In this document: positions 7,843 through 17,767 of the stretch, one piece after another
Layout of the letters: each line of letters starts with the position of its first letter
Numbering within the stretch: the first letter of the stretch is position 1
Assembly: GCF_001548035.1 (NCBI RefSeq)
Contig: NZ_AP014723.1
Location: forward strand, 2,232,001 to 2,296,000
Direction of reading: 5' to 3'
Source of the DNA: Sulfurospirillum sp. UCH001
GTDB taxonomy: Bacteria > Campylobacterota > Campylobacteria > Campylobacterales > Sulfurospirillaceae
DNA: 64,000 bases
Position numbers and translations under genes: made by a program
The notes under the pieces: model-generated
Databases searched by the model: none
Told to the model about the DNA's origin: nothing
What the model saw: only the letters and a program-made list of their open reading frames with translations

Positions 7843-9223
7843 AAGCCTTAAGTTTCGCCTTTTAGTGGCTCTTTGTATTATTTTATTTGCCCTTTTTTAC
7901 GGTTTTGGTTACATTGTAGTGCATACCTTAGAAACCTCCTACAAAGCGAGCCTTGAAGCCTCTTTATTTACCGTATTAAAAGATATTAAGCACGATTTTG
8001 CGGAAGATCCTGATAAAGAGTTGGCACTGGATGAAACACAAGATGAGTTTGATATTCCTGTTCTCTTTTCACAAGTTGTTGCATACGACAGTATGTCCAA
8101 TATCCCCAATATCATCAAACGCTCCAGTGATCTTAAAGATCAGAGTCTTCCCATTGAACCTATCATCGTTCAACAAATTTTTGACAACCCTAATGAAATT
8201 GTGTTTACTATAAGAAGAGACCCTAACAATCCAGAGCATAAGATCTATATGGGAACCATATTTCTAGCCCAAAAAGAGTTTCAAATGCTCTTTTTACAAT
8301 GTGCCCTACCGTACGATAAACACACACCACAAATTCAAGATATAAAAGAAACCTTATGGGCCGGGCTTTTGACTCTTCTTTTCATTATACTTGGTTTAGC
8401 CTATATGCTGATTTCAAAATCACTCGCCAATGTTTTACATGTAACCAATGTGGCTAAAACACTTTATGGTGAAACAAAACACTCCATCATCCCAAAATCA
8501 CATATCGCCTATGAAATCGATGATCTGATTGAAACATTTAACACACTGCTTGGAGAACTCCAACACGCTTATGCGCAGGTGCAACAATTTGGACAAAATG
8601 CTTCCCATGAACTCAAAACACCTCTTACGATCATCAAGGGAGAAATTGACGTAGGATTACGCAAAGAACGCACCCCAAAAGAGTATGTGCAGATTTTAGA
8701 AAAAGTCGGCAAAGAAGTGAGCACTTTACATGAAATAATCGAAAAAATTCTCTTTTTATCGAGCACTACAAAGAACGATCTAAAAAAACATTTTCATGAA
8801 CTCTATATGGATGAAGTCCTTTTAGAAGCTATCGAAGAGAAGCGCTCTTTAGCAGAACAAAAGCATATTAAACTCACAATTGAAACACTAGAGCCACAAA
8901 ATCTCAGAGGCAACGCATCTCTTCTAAAAATAGCCATTGCCAATCTCATTGACAATGCAATTAAATACTCACCCCATGATTCGACTGTACACATTTCACT
9001 CATGGCACATGAACTTTCTATCTGTGATGAAGGCATAGGCATGAGCGCAGATGAGATCGAACATATCTTTGAACAATTTTACCGAACAAAACAGAGCCAA
9101 GAGAGCACAAAAGGCAGTGGTTTAGGGCTTGCCATTGTAAAAAACATTCTTGACTTACATGATGTCGCCATTAACGTAAAGAGTACAAAAGAGAAAGGGA
9201 CATGCGTTAAAATTTTATTTTAA
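7826..9223 (+). CDS. Sensor histidine kinase paired with the 7168 regulator
   Basis: A 465-residue inner-membrane kinase: membrane segment at about residues 11-32, a periplasmic domain of roughly 145 residues without a recognised fold, a second segment at about 178-198, a linker, and HisKA with the phosphorylated histidine in ASHELKTPLT. The HATPase_c domain carries NLIDNAIKYS, DEGIGM and GSGLGLAIVK. All catalytic boxes are intact. The first 17 bases overlap the regulator gene. Because eptA follows, the stimulus may be envelope stress, cationic peptides or metal ions, but nothing in the sensor domain shows which. Confidence 0.93.
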   Translation: MKTFFKSLKFRLLVALCIILFALFYGFGYIVVHTLETSYKASLEASLFTVLKDIKHDFAEDPDKELALDETQDEFDIPVLFSQVVAYDSMSNIPNIIKRSSDLKDQSLPIEPIIVQQIFDNPNEIVFTIRRDPNNPEHKIYMGTIFLAQKEFQMLFLQCALPYDKHTPQIQDIKETLWAGLLTLLFIILGLAYMLISKSLANVLHVTNVAKTLYGETKHSIIPKSHIAYEIDDLIETFNTLLGELQHAYAQVQQFGQNASHELKTPLTIIKGEIDVGLRKERTPKEYVQILEKVGKEVSTLHEIIEKILFLSSTTKNDLKKHFHELYMDEVLLEAIEEKRSLAEQKHIKLTIETLEPQNLRGNASLLKIAIANLIDNAIKYSPHDSTVHISLMAHELSICDEGIGMSADEIEHIFEQFYRTKQSQESTKGSGLGLAIVKNILDLHDVAINVKSTKEKGTCVKILF

Positions 9224-9284
9224 TTCATCTTCCATTCATACTCATTCTCTAAAATCTTCTTATCATTTAAGGTAAGGAGAGTCT

Positions 9285-10847
9285 ATGCTCTTGTCTCTTG
9301 TCAGATCTCAAAGCCAAAGAACTATCATTTGGATCGCTCTTGGTATTGTATTATTATGTAATATGACATTTTTTTCAAAACTTTTTTACTATTCTATGAG
9401 CGAACATAACTATTTTTTAGCATTCTCATCTCCTTTTATTTTGCTACTTCTTTGTATCTGTATTTTAAATTTTCTCTTACTAATTACGTATAAAACCCTC
9501 TTCAAAATAATGCTCGTTTTTTTGATCTTTTCAGGTGCCCTCAGTGGCTATTTCATGGATACTTTTGGCACAATCATCGATACCAATATGTACACCAATG
9601 CGATGCAAACCGATAGTGCAGAAGTGCTTGATCTTCTTACACCTAAACTCTTCCTCTATATAGGATGTGCTGCACTGCTCTCTTTTTGGCTACTCTTTAA
9701 AAAACCTATCTCATTTTCAAGCTATGGCAGAGAAGTTGTTCAAAAAGCGTTTGTTGCTGTTTTTTCACTTGCCTTGATTGCTGGTCTTTACATGAGTATT
9801 AGTAAATCGTATAGCTCATTTTTCAGAAATCATCACGAACTTAAAATGTACCTCAATCCCTATTATCCTATCGCTTCTTTTGCGAAATTCGCTTATGCTA
9901 AGATACAGCCAAAGCCTGAATTTATGGCTATTGCTACAGATGCAACTCGAACAAGTAGCGAAAAGAAAAAACTGGTCGTATTTATTTTAGGGGAGACAGC
10001 ACGTGCTCAAAATTTTTCACTCTCTGGGTATGAGGTTCAAACCAACCCACTTTTATCGAACCGAAATGACATCGTTTTTTTAAAGAACTTTGCCTCATGC
10101 GGTACAGCAACTGCTGTTTCTGTGCCATGTATGTTCTCAAAATTTGGAAGAACAAACTGGTCTGAGGAGAAAGAGTCCTACGAGAATGTTGTCGATGTTT
10201 TAGCTAAAACAGGGGTACGCATTATTTGGAGAGACAATAACTCAGGAGGCGATAAAGCCATTGCAAAACGTATGAATGATGTCGTAAAATACGGTGGCTC
10301 AGGATTTGATGATGTCCTTCTGAGTGATTTTCAAGCTAACCTTGATAAATCGTATGAAGACACTTTTGTGGTTTTACATCAAGAAGGAAGTCATGGACCT
10401 ACTTACTTTAAACGCTATCCAGATAGCTTTAAAAAGTTTTCGCCTACATGCGATACACAAGAGTTAGATAAATGCAGTCATGAACAAATCGTCAATACCT
10501 ATAACAACACCATCCTCTACACGGATTACATTATCAACCAAACGATTAACTTACTCAAAGCCAATGAAGACAAATATGAAACAACACTGATTTACATTTC
10601 GGACCATGGCGAATCATTAGGGGAAAATGGCGTTTATTTGCACGGACTTCCTTACATGATAGCACCTGAAGCACAAAAACATGTCCCTGCCATTTTTTAT
10701 TTTGGCACGAAATTAAAAGCAGAGCGTGAACGTTTATCGCTAAAAGCTAGTGAGCGTTTTTCTCACGACAATCTCTTTCATACGCTCCTAGGGCGTTTTG
10801 CCGTAAACACGACAGAATACAAACCAGAGCTGGATATTCTTCGTTAG
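9285..10847 (+). CDS. eptA: Lipid A (or envelope glycan) phosphoethanolamine transferase, EptA type
   Basis: A 520-residue inner-membrane enzyme that moves phosphoethanolamine from phosphatidylethanolamine to lipid A or another envelope acceptor. The N-terminal part has about five helices (residues 1-175). The periplasmic sulfatase-like domain holds the metal-binding GETARAQNFSL, the nucleophile segment SCGTATAVSVPCMFS, and SDHGESLGENG. In Campylobacterota related enzymes also modify the flagellar rod, so the acceptor is uncertain. AAGGAGAG precedes the ATG. The position after a two-component pair suggests regulated surface charge. Confidence 0.92.
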   Translation: MLLSLVRSQSQRTIIWIALGIVLLCNMTFFSKLFYYSMSEHNYFLAFSSPFILLLLCICILNFLLLITYKTLFKIMLVFLIFSGALSGYFMDTFGTIIDTNMYTNAMQTDSAEVLDLLTPKLFLYIGCAALLSFWLLFKKPISFSSYGREVVQKAFVAVFSLALIAGLYMSISKSYSSFFRNHHELKMYLNPYYPIASFAKFAYAKIQPKPEFMAIATDATRTSSEKKKLVVFILGETARAQNFSLSGYEVQTNPLLSNRNDIVFLKNFASCGTATAVSVPCMFSKFGRTNWSEEKESYENVVDVLAKTGVRIIWRDNNSGGDKAIAKRMNDVVKYGGSGFDDVLLSDFQANLDKSYEDTFVVLHQEGSHGPTYFKRYPDSFKKFSPTCDTQELDKCSHEQIVNTYNNTILYTDYIINQTINLLKANEDKYETTLIYISDHGESLGENGVYLHGLPYMIAPEAQKHVPAIFYFGTKLKAERERLSLKASERFSHDNLFHTLLGRFAVNTTEYKPELDILR

Positions 10848-10855
10848 GTTTGTGT

Positions 10856-10861
10856 TATACT
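10856..10861 (+). promoter_or_regulatory. Predicted -10 box of the DNA glycosylase gene
   Basis: TATACT on the plus strand, 32 bases before the ATG at 10893, beginning right after the eptA stop. Confidence 0.4.
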
Positions 10862-10892
10862 CATTCATCTTGAATAATAAAGTAAATATACG

Positions 10893-11366
10893 ATGAATCA
10901 CCCTTTTGAACCTATCTACGACGCAAATTCAAACGTGCTTATTTTAGGCACGTTTCCTTCTGTAAAATCACGTGAACACCACTTTTACTATGGGCATCCA
11001 CAAAACCGTTTTTGGAAGGTCATGTCTACACTGACACACACAAAGCTTCCACAAAGTATTGAAGCTAAAAAAGCAATGCTTCTTTCTCATGGTATTGCCA
11101 TTTGGGATGTGATACAAAGCTGCGACATCGTAGGCTCAAGCGATAGCAGCATTACAAATGTTATACCCATGGACTTTTCACGTATTCTAGCCCAAAGCCA
11201 AGTCAAGCGCATCTTTGCCAATGGTGCGACGGCTGCAAAGCTTTATCAAAAATATTGTGAACAAAGCACAGGTATCCCCATCATCAAACTTCCTTCCACA
11301 AGCCCTGCCAATGCTGCTTTTTCCCTTGAAAAGCTTCTTAATGAATGGAGCATGATAACCGTCTAA
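10893..11366 (+). CDS. Hypoxanthine/uracil-DNA glycosylase of the UDG superfamily
   Basis: A 157-residue enzyme matching the hypoxanthine-DNA glycosylase group of the uracil-DNA glycosylase superfamily, which removes deaminated bases from DNA. Visible signatures are LILGTFPSVKSREHHFYYG near residue 17, HPQNRFWKVM, GIAIWDVI near residue 70 and KLPSTSPANA near residue 133. Length is normal. The next gene lies only about 110 bases downstream and appears to have its own -10 box, so this one is probably a single-gene transcript. Confidence 0.85.
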   Translation: MNHPFEPIYDANSNVLILGTFPSVKSREHHFYYGHPQNRFWKVMSTLTHTKLPQSIEAKKAMLLSHGIAIWDVIQSCDIVGSSDSSITNVIPMDFSRILAQSQVKRIFANGATAAKLYQKYCEQSTGIPIIKLPSTSPANAAFSLEKLLNEWSMITV

Positions 11367-11440
11367 AAAAGCATCTTTTTTCATTTCATTCAAACTCTCT
11401 TCTGCCTTTTTTTTAATCAACATTGAAAATTCATGCGTGT

Positions 11441-11446
11441 TATAAT
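11441..11446 (+). promoter_or_regulatory. Predicted -10 box of the EAL gene
   Basis: TATAAT on the plus strand. It lies downstream of an in-frame ATG at 11433, which argues that translation begins later, at the GTG at 11475. Confidence 0.5.
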
Positions 11447-11474
11447 ATATTTCACGCCAAAACAGGAAAGCATT

Positions 11475-12662
11475 GTGATCTCTAAACTTATCCAAGATAA
11501 CAGCATTTGCATCTATTTTCAATCTATAGTCTCTATACGCAGTGCCAAAGTTATTGGTGTTGAAGCTCTTATGCGAGCGCATGATGAAAACAATGAACCT
11601 CTATCCCCCATTTTCGTTTTCGACCAAGCTAAAAAAGAGAATCTCTCTTTTGAACTGGACAAATTTGTGCGCATCAAAGCACTAGAGAGCTTTAAACCGC
11701 TTCTTGATGCGAACAAAGAACTTTTACTCTTTCTCAATTTTGAATCACACCTACTCGATAGCAAAATCAGTTTTCATGACTTTGCATTTGGTGCTCTTGC
11801 AAATGACTTGGGTATTCCTCCTTCACGTATTGTCATTGAGATAAAAGAGTATCAGATTGAGGACAGTGAACGCCTCAAACAGTTTTGTGATTTCTATAAA
11901 GAGAGAGGTTTTCTCATAGCTCTTGATGATTTTGGCGCGGGTAATGCCAATTTTGATCGTATCTCAACGGTACGTCCGCACATCGTTAAAGTGGATCGCT
12001 CCATTGTGTTTAATGTTCATCAAAATTTCATTCACAAAGAAATTTTAAAGTCCATTGCCAATATGTGCTTTAACATCGGGGCACTTGTCCTTGCTGAAGG
12101 AGTAGAAGATGAGGAAGAGATCCTACGCTCTTTAAAACTTGATATCGATCTTTTTCAAGGATTTTGGTTTGCAAGACCCAGTGGAGTCGTCTATGATAAA
12201 AACCTTTTAAACGATAAAATTGCCTACATTGGGGCGAAACATACGCACAATGTCAGAGCGTCTATGCAACATAAAGAGTTTCTTATTGAAAGTGCAAAAG
12301 CATATACACATACGATCATTGAGGCGATTAAAACAACCCATAAAACAGATTTATTTGATTTTCTAAGAGAATTTGACATCATTGAAGCTATCTACTGCAT
12401 TGACGCTAACACAGGCATACAAGAAGGAGATACCTTCATTAGTACTGATACAAATGAATTTTTTCAACCTGCACGTCATGGTGACAACCACGCACTCAAA
12501 GAGTACTTTTACATCACCAAGGAGTCCAAAAGAGGCAACTATCTGAGTCAAAAGTACATTTCACGAGCTTCTGGGCGTATGTGCCGAACCTTTGCTCAAA
12601 AGTTTACGCTAGAAGGGTGCGAGAAGATTTTATGCTTAGACTTAAAAGTCCAAACGCTTTAA
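11475..12662 (+). CDS. Soluble EAL-domain c-di-GMP phosphodiesterase with C-terminal sensor-like domain
   Basis: About 395 residues from the GTG at 11475, chosen because AGGA stands eight bases upstream and a TATAAT box lies between it and an in-frame ATG at 11433. The EAL domain has its full active-site set: GVEALMR, LNFE, VIEIKE, ALDDFGAG, KVDRSIV, LAEGVED and FQGFWFARP, so hydrolysis of c-di-GMP is expected. The last 150 residues look like the PAS/Cache-like YkuI_C module found on some EAL proteins (IYCIDANTG, YLSQKYISRASG). No membrane segment is seen. The 3' end overlaps the convergent kinase gene by four bases. Confidence 0.9.
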   Translation: MISKLIQDNSICIYFQSIVSIRSAKVIGVEALMRAHDENNEPLSPIFVFDQAKKENLSFELDKFVRIKALESFKPLLDANKELLLFLNFESHLLDSKISFHDFAFGALANDLGIPPSRIVIEIKEYQIEDSERLKQFCDFYKERGFLIALDDFGAGNANFDRISTVRPHIVKVDRSIVFNVHQNFIHKEILKSIANMCFNIGALVLAEGVEDEEEILRSLKLDIDLFQGFWFARPSGVVYDKNLLNDKIAYIGAKHTHNVRASMQHKEFLIESAKAYTHTIIEAIKTTHKTDLFDFLREFDIIEAIYCIDANTGIQEGDTFISTDTNEFFQPARHGDNHALKEYFYITKESKRGNYLSQKYISRASGRMCRTFAQKFTLEGCEKILCLDLKVQTL

Positions 12663-14188
12663 CAGCAAGGAAATTCTAGTATAAACCTCGCCCCCATAGT
12701 AGCGCCCTCATGGGTTATGTTTTCTACTTTGATTCTGCCGCCAAAGCTCTCTTTCATAATCATCGAACAGATATAAAGCCCTATTCCACTACCTTGCATC
12801 TTTCCTTTAGTGGTGAAGTATGGTTCAAAAATACGCTCCAACAGCCCCTCTTCAATGCCTCCAGCATTGTCTTCTACACAAAGGCAAATACTCTCGTCAC
12901 TCTCCCACGCCACAAGACAAATTTGCTTAGGCTCAATCGGTTTATTGGTAAAAGCATCTTTGGCGTTATTGAGAAGATTGAGAATGACTTGTTGTAATTC
13001 ATTGGCTAAACCGTGCACGTGTAATGCTGGGTCTATATTGAAGGCAAGCGATATACCAAAATTTTGTAACTGAACATTGACTATAGTGGTAGCGTACAAC
13101 ACTGTTTCGTATAAACAAAACGCTTTTTTCTCTTTATTGGGTTTATAAAAATTCATAAAATCGTTGATGGTATTATTCATCTGTTCACTCAAAGACTCAA
13201 TGACACCCAAAGCACTTTTGAGCTTCTCATCACTGAGTGTTCCAAGCTCTTGTTTAAATTTCAAATCCAACGTTGTAAGATTCATCACATTAAGCGGTTG
13301 GCGCCACTGATGCGCGATATGCCCTATCATTTCACCCATGGCTGCGAGTTTATTTTGCTGAACCAACATCGCTTCTTGTTCTTTTTGCACACGTCTTGCT
13401 TCCACCATCAACGTAATATCAAAAACGGTCATAATTTTATAAGGACCCCCGATGATATGTTCTAAAAGTCCTTCTGTTGCATAAACAAAAATGTGCTTAC
13501 CCCCTTTGCATAAGGACTCCATCTCTCCATGATACGCAATCGCTTCATGCTTTAAAAAATTCTCATGATGGGCTTGCATAATCTCATGCATCATCTCAGG
13601 AACAAGCAAATTAAAATGTTTACCGATAAGTTCTGCTTCGGAATATCCATACATTTTACTGTATGCAGGGTTGAGCGCTACAAAACGCCCCTCTTTATCT
13701 AAAAGAGCAATGCCTAAATTGGCAGTTTCAAAGATCTGTTCATAAAAAGCTTCACTCTCTTCCAAATCACTCTCTTCAAAAAAAGGATTATTTTGCGCAG
13801 ATAATGCTTCTTCATCCGTAGCCAACGAGTCCTTTTTCGATATTTCCCAAAAAAAGACAACATATCCTTGCTTCATGCCCTCTTCGCATAAAGGATTCGC
13901 TCTTACTTGCACAGTGATCCATTTGCCGTCTTTGGTTAAAAAAACCTCTTCGCCTTCATACGGTTTCCCTTGTAAAAAAGCTTTATAAAGCGAGCATTGA
14001 AGCAACCCTTGATTGCCATTGTGTGCATGAAAAACGAAATGCCCAATTTTCCCTATAAGCTCTTCCTCGCTATAACCCAAAAGCTTTTGAGCAGAAGGGT
14101 TAAAATGGGTAATTTTGCCATTTTCATCAAAGGCATAGAGTCCTTCTCGCATGGAGGTGTAAAAGCACTCTAAAAAATTATATGACAT
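12659..14188 (-). CDS. PAS-PAS sensor histidine kinase (second kinase of the sensory operon)
   Basis: A 509-residue cytoplasmic kinase when started at the ATG at 14188, which has AAAGGAG seven bases upstream; a longer frame up to 14239 would overlap the previous gene by 62 bases. Two PAS domains (about residues 1-115 and 150-265), a coiled segment, HisKA with the histidine in GHIAHQWRQPLN, and HATPase_c with LLNNAKDAF, DNAGGI and GSGIGLYICS follow. No membrane segment or receiver domain is present. Its start lies inside the end of the preceding kinase gene, so the two are translationally coupled. The partner is probably the receiver encoded at 15878-16249. Confidence 0.92.
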   Translation of the reverse strand: MSYNFLECFYTSMREGLYAFDENGKITHFNPSAQKLLGYSEEELIGKIGHFVFHAHNGNQGLLQCSLYKAFLQGKPYEGEEVFLTKDGKWITVQVRANPLCEEGMKQGYVVFFWEISKKDSLATDEEALSAQNNPFFEESDLEESEAFYEQIFETANLGIALLDKEGRFVALNPAYSKMYGYSEAELIGKHFNLLVPEMMHEIMQAHHENFLKHEAIAYHGEMESLCKGGKHIFVYATEGLLEHIIGGPYKIMTVFDITLMVEARRVQKEQEAMLVQQNKLAAMGEMIGHIAHQWRQPLNVMNLTTLDLKFKQELGTLSDEKLKSALGVIESLSEQMNNTINDFMNFYKPNKEKKAFCLYETVLYATTIVNVQLQNFGISLAFNIDPALHVHGLANELQQVILNLLNNAKDAFTNKPIEPKQICLVAWESDESICLCVEDNAGGIEEGLLERIFEPYFTTKGKMQGSGIGLYICSMIMKESFGGRIKVENITHEGATMGARFILEFPCC

Positions 14189-15869
14189 GGCATGGCTCCT
14201 TTGCCACAGGCAAGCGTACTTCAAAAACAGCACCCTCATCTTCGTTGTATGTGCTTATGGTTCCATTGTTTTGCAGTACGATTTGTTGCGCGATATTAAG
14301 CCCTATGCCAATGCCTGAGCTCTCCTTGGTACTTTCAAATGGTTCAAAAATGCGTGGTAAAATCTTTTCATCAATCCCCCCTGCATTATCTTTAAAACGT
14401 ACAACAATCGCCTCATCTTCTCGAAAAATTTTTACTGAGAGATATCTTTTTTCAAACGCTTCAATTTTAATAAGTTCATCCAACGCATTGTTCAAGATGA
14501 TGACCCATACCTGCTCAATACGCTGCTTTTGAACACATCCCATAAACGAATACTCTTCTTTAGGAAGATTAAGATCAAATGGCTTATCGTTGATGGTAAT
14601 GGTGACAATTTGCTTTGAGCGATTATAGGAAAGCGCTAAAGAGGAGAGTAGAAGCTCATAAAGGTTGACATACTCTTTTTGCTCACGGCTTTTTTGTGAC
14701 GCTTCACGCATCGTCTGAATAATACTCTCAATGCGCTCAATGCCATCTTGGATAGAGCGCGTATCTTTCAGCATCAAGTTTTTGCGTGGTGAATCTGGTA
14801 AAACGGCCATAATGTCTTCCACCAGCATTTCAAAATTGCCTTTCACATACGTCAGCGGTGTATTAATCTCATGTGTAATACCAGCAGCCATCTGACCAAT
14901 AGCGCTAAATTTTGCATTGCGAATCATCTCTTCTTGATAAATCGCTTGGATTTTGAGGTTTTTATCGAGCTCTTCTCGAATGCGACTTTGAAGATAATTT
15001 TCTTGCTTTTCTGTTTCAGTCATATCGATAAAGACACCAACAAAGCCATCAAAAACCCCATTACGTATCATACGTTTTTTTTGTATTTCGAGCGTAATTT
15101 CTTGTTCATTATGATGCTTGTCTATCGTAATTTTATAGACTTGAAAACTACTTTCATGCATCTCTAGGTCTTTAGCATGGTAGATGTTAGCAAGTTCCAA
15201 AGGGAAGAGATCAAAAACCGTTTTGCCTAAAATTTGCTCTTTGCTTCGATTTAGAAAACTACAAAAAGCACGGCTACATCCGATGTAACGGAAATGACGA
15301 TCTTTAATAAACACAGGAACAGGGATGATGTCTAAAATCGCTTCAATATCACGAAGCTGTTTTTGATACTTTAAGTTGAGTTTAGCAATGGTATTGCGAG
15401 ATTTGACACGAAGTGAGATGTCGCGAACACTCCAAATGCTCAAACGTGCCCCATCGTCTTCAAATTTTTTTCCAAACAACTCTGCCCAAAAACTGTGGCG
15501 ACTCTTTTTACGAAGGCGATACTCCAAGTTACTGATACTCTCATATGCACCTGCATTCAAATGCTCTTTCCACCATTTTTCATAGCGCTTAGAGGTTGTA
15601 AAAAGCTTACTCACGTGTGAACCAACTATCTCTTCGTTGCTATAGCCAAAAAGATGTGAAAATGTCTCATTGACATCGACAATGTGTTGATGTGCATCGA
15701 GAATGACATACGCTAAATCAGAGTTATTAAAATAGAGTTTTGCCTTTTTTGCAAGCTGTTCTAACTCTTTTTTTTCAAGAATAGCGCACTCTAAAATACG
15801 TCTATTTTGACTTTTTAGAACATCAATCTCTTGCTCAAGATCTTTGATCTTTGAGTGCAAATCTTTCAT
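14178..15869 (-). CDS. PAS-containing sensor histidine kinase (first kinase of the sensory operon)
   Basis: A 563-residue cytoplasmic kinase. An N-terminal coiled coil (about residues 1-35) precedes two PAS domains (about 45-165 and 185-300), HisKA with ITHEINTPLTYVKG, and HATPase_c with LNNALDELI, DNAGGI and GIGIGLNIAQ. The start is taken as the ATG at 15869; a TTG directly before it is possible. It follows the receiver gene by a few bases and overlaps the next kinase gene. The soluble layout suggests sensing of an internal redox or metabolic signal through the PAS domains; no cofactor residues are diagnostic. Confidence 0.92.
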   Translation of the reverse strand: MKDLHSKIKDLEQEIDVLKSQNRRILECAILEKKELEQLAKKAKLYFNNSDLAYVILDAHQHIVDVNETFSHLFGYSNEEIVGSHVSKLFTTSKRYEKWWKEHLNAGAYESISNLEYRLRKKSRHSFWAELFGKKFEDDGARLSIWSVRDISLRVKSRNTIAKLNLKYQKQLRDIEAILDIIPVPVFIKDRHFRYIGCSRAFCSFLNRSKEQILGKTVFDLFPLELANIYHAKDLEMHESSFQVYKITIDKHHNEQEITLEIQKKRMIRNGVFDGFVGVFIDMTETEKQENYLQSRIREELDKNLKIQAIYQEEMIRNAKFSAIGQMAAGITHEINTPLTYVKGNFEMLVEDIMAVLPDSPRKNLMLKDTRSIQDGIERIESIIQTMREASQKSREQKEYVNLYELLLSSLALSYNRSKQIVTITINDKPFDLNLPKEEYSFMGCVQKQRIEQVWVIILNNALDELIKIEAFEKRYLSVKIFREDEAIVVRFKDNAGGIDEKILPRIFEPFESTKESSGIGIGLNIAQQIVLQNNGTISTYNEDEGAVFEVRLPVAKEPCHVI

Positions 15870-15877
15870 CAATGACT

Positions 15878-16249
15878 CTATTTGACCAATTCGTAAATCT
15901 TCTCTTCTAGCGCCTTCATGGAAGAAAAAGGTTTCATGATGTAGTGTGTTGCCCCTTCACGATGCGATTTGAGTACCTTATCGAGTGTTGAGTACGCTGT
16001 CATCATAATGATTTTTAGCTCTGGTACTTTTTCATGCAACGTTTTAAGCACATCCAGTCCACCCATTTGAGGCATCATAATGTCTAAAAGAATGACATCA
16101 TAACTTTTATCAATGCGGGAAATGGCATTGTGTGGGTTTGAAAAGGTGGTTACTTCAAAACTTGAAGTACGACTGAGATACTTTTCGATCATATCTAAGA
16201 TCTCTTGCTCATCATCAATCACAGCAACTTTAATCTTCTTGTTCATCAT
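15878..16249 (-). CDS. Stand-alone receiver (CheY-like) response regulator
   Basis: A 123-residue receiver domain with no output domain. The acidic pocket IDDEQE near residue 11, phosphoacceptor in ILLDIMMPQMGG (about residue 55), the TAYST switch and KPFSS are all present. GAGGG stands six bases before the ATG. The gene begins one base after the stop of the chemoreceptor gene and is followed at once by a PAS kinase. It may signal to the flagellar motor, or serve as a phosphorelay intermediate between two kinases. Confidence 0.92.
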   Translation of the reverse strand: MMNKKIKVAVIDDEQEILDMIEKYLSRTSSFEVTTFSNPHNAISRIDKSYDVILLDIMMPQMGGLDVLKTLHEKVPELKIIMMTAYSTLDKVLKSHREGATHYIMKPFSSMKALEEKIYELVK

Positions 16250-16250
16250 C

Positions 16251-17573
16251 TTATACCCTCACTTGTTTATCAAAAAGATGCTCTTTCGCTTCAAGCATCA
16301 GTAGTTTCGTTTTCTCATCAACCATCGCATCCAATGTTTCAAAAACACCTGCACTGGCATTTTCAATCTCTCTTACCATTGCTTCAATCTCGGCTTTAGA
16401 ACAGATCGCTTTTTCATCACCGCACTCTTTAGCTAGGCGGTTAGCGACCTCATGGACTTTCGCATGTGGGCTTTCAAGTTTTCCATACGACGTGGTTTTA
16501 CTAAACTCCTCTTTTCCAATACCTCTTTCATACCAATTGCCTAAACGGCACTCGTGATGCGTCGTTGCTTTAAATTCATTATGTTCGCCAAAGAGAAGTG
16601 CATACACATTATTTTTATAAATGACATGGTCAATTTTGGCTAAAGATGCGAAGATTTTATCGCTTAGGTGACTTACTTCAAACATCGATCTGGTGGCATT
16701 TTTCTCAAAAGAGACAATCTTCGTTTTTAGCTCATCTGTCTGTTCTTTTGTTGTGCGTGCGATCACACTGACCTCTTCCGTACTTCGCTCTGTTTGAGAA
16801 GACTCTTGTTGCATCGTTTGTACTACCATCGCAATCTCTTTGGTCGCTTTTTGAGTACGCTCTGCTAGGTTTCTTACTTCATCCGCAACAACAGCAAACC
16901 CACGACCATGTTCTCCTGCACGCGCCGCTTCAATAGCAGCATTGAGTGCTAACAGGTTGGTCTGATCTGCGATATCTTCGATAAGCTGTACCACACTTGA
17001 AATTTCTTGACTTCTGGTTAAGAGTGATTTTGCATTACTGACGACATCGCTCATCAAGAAGCTTAGTTTATCCATCGCAACTGAAGAGCTACTTGCAAGG
17101 CTCAAGCCCTCTCTGGATTCTTGAGAAATTTGTGAAGATTCCTCTTTCATCATTTTTAAATCATCTAATATTTGGGTGAAAGTTAATTGAGAGTTTTTGA
17201 GTGCCCCCGTAATAGAATTCTGATGCAAACTTAAAATGTTACTGTCTTTTGCGTTACGAATATCGCTCTTTATAATGCTATAGGCTACACACTGGTTACT
17301 CAAACGCCTAGAGCGCACTGAACCTTGGCATCCATCCATGCTAATGCTCTCCATAGACTCATTCAGTGCAGAAGCAAGCCTTTGAGGATCTTTGATCATC
17401 TCTTTTGCTTTATCGTTTTGCATGACGATATTTTTAGAGAGATCTACAACCACTATGATCTCTTCTTGAGAGAATTTCGTGAGCGCTAAAAGCTGTTCAT
17501 TTTCTGCTTTGAGTCTCTCAACTTCGCTTCTTAGAGCATTAAGCTCTTCAGGCTCTTTTTTTGTAAAAAACAT
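16251..17573 (-). CDS. Soluble methyl-accepting chemotaxis protein with C-terminal CZB zinc-binding domain
   Basis: A 440-residue chemoreceptor with no membrane segment. An N-terminal coiled coil (about residues 5-35) leads into a degenerate PAS-like region (about 40-130), then the MCP signalling domain (about 140-320) with the conserved hairpin [20 protein letters not shown]. The C terminus is a chemoreceptor zinc-binding (CZB) domain: [10 protein letters not shown] near residue 338, then [10 protein letters not shown] near residue 370 supply the expected His/Cys/His/His ligands. CZB receptors sense zinc or zinc-thiolate oxidation, for example by hypochlorous acid. It is the first gene of an operon with a receiver and two kinases. 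Confidence 0.93.
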   Translation of the reverse strand: MFFTKKEPEELNALRSEVERLKAENEQLLALTKFSQEEIIVVVDLSKNIVMQNDKAKEMIKDPQRLASALNESMESISMDGCQGSVRSRRLSNQCVAYSIIKSDIRNAKDSNILSLHQNSITGALKNSQLTFTQILDDLKMMKEESSQISQESREGLSLASSSSVAMDKLSFLMSDVVSNAKSLLTRSQEISSVVQLIEDIADQTNLLALNAAIEAARAGEHGRGFAVVADEVRNLAERTQKATKEIAMVVQTMQQESSQTERSTEEVSVIARTTKEQTDELKTKIVSFEKNATRSMFEVSHLSDKIFASLAKIDHVIYKNNVYALLFGEHNEFKATTHHECRLGNWYERGIGKEEFSKTTSYGKLESPHAKVHEVANRLAKECGDEKAICSKAEIEAMVREIENASAGVFETLDAMVDEKTKLLMLEAKEHLFDKQVRV

Positions 17574-17599
17574 TGTGTGACTCCGCTTGGAAATATGGC

Positions 17600-17605
17600 A
17601 TTATA
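17600..17605 (-). promoter_or_regulatory. Predicted -10 box of the chemoreceptor-kinase operon
   Basis: TATAAT read on the minus strand, 27 bases before the ATG at 17573, which has GCGGAG as ribosome binding site. Confidence 0.55.
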
Positions 17606-17711
17606 GAGTGTTAATATAACATTAATATTACTTTAGAAGATAAAAGAGCTGCTATATTTTTAAGCTTTTTTGTATAAATTGTTACCAATATTGACGTTTG
17701 TAAATGAAGGA

Positions 17712-17735
17712 GACAAAGAGAGTATTCTCTTTGTC
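17712..17735 (-). terminator. Perfect hairpin downstream of uppP
   Basis: GACAAAGAGA and TCTCTTTGTC form a perfect 10-bp stem around a 4-base loop, 33 bases after the uppP stop. It lacks a strong T tract, so termination is probable but not certain. Confidence 0.5.
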
Positions 17736-17767
17736 AAATGTAAGCGAGAAAAATAGGATTTATTGTC

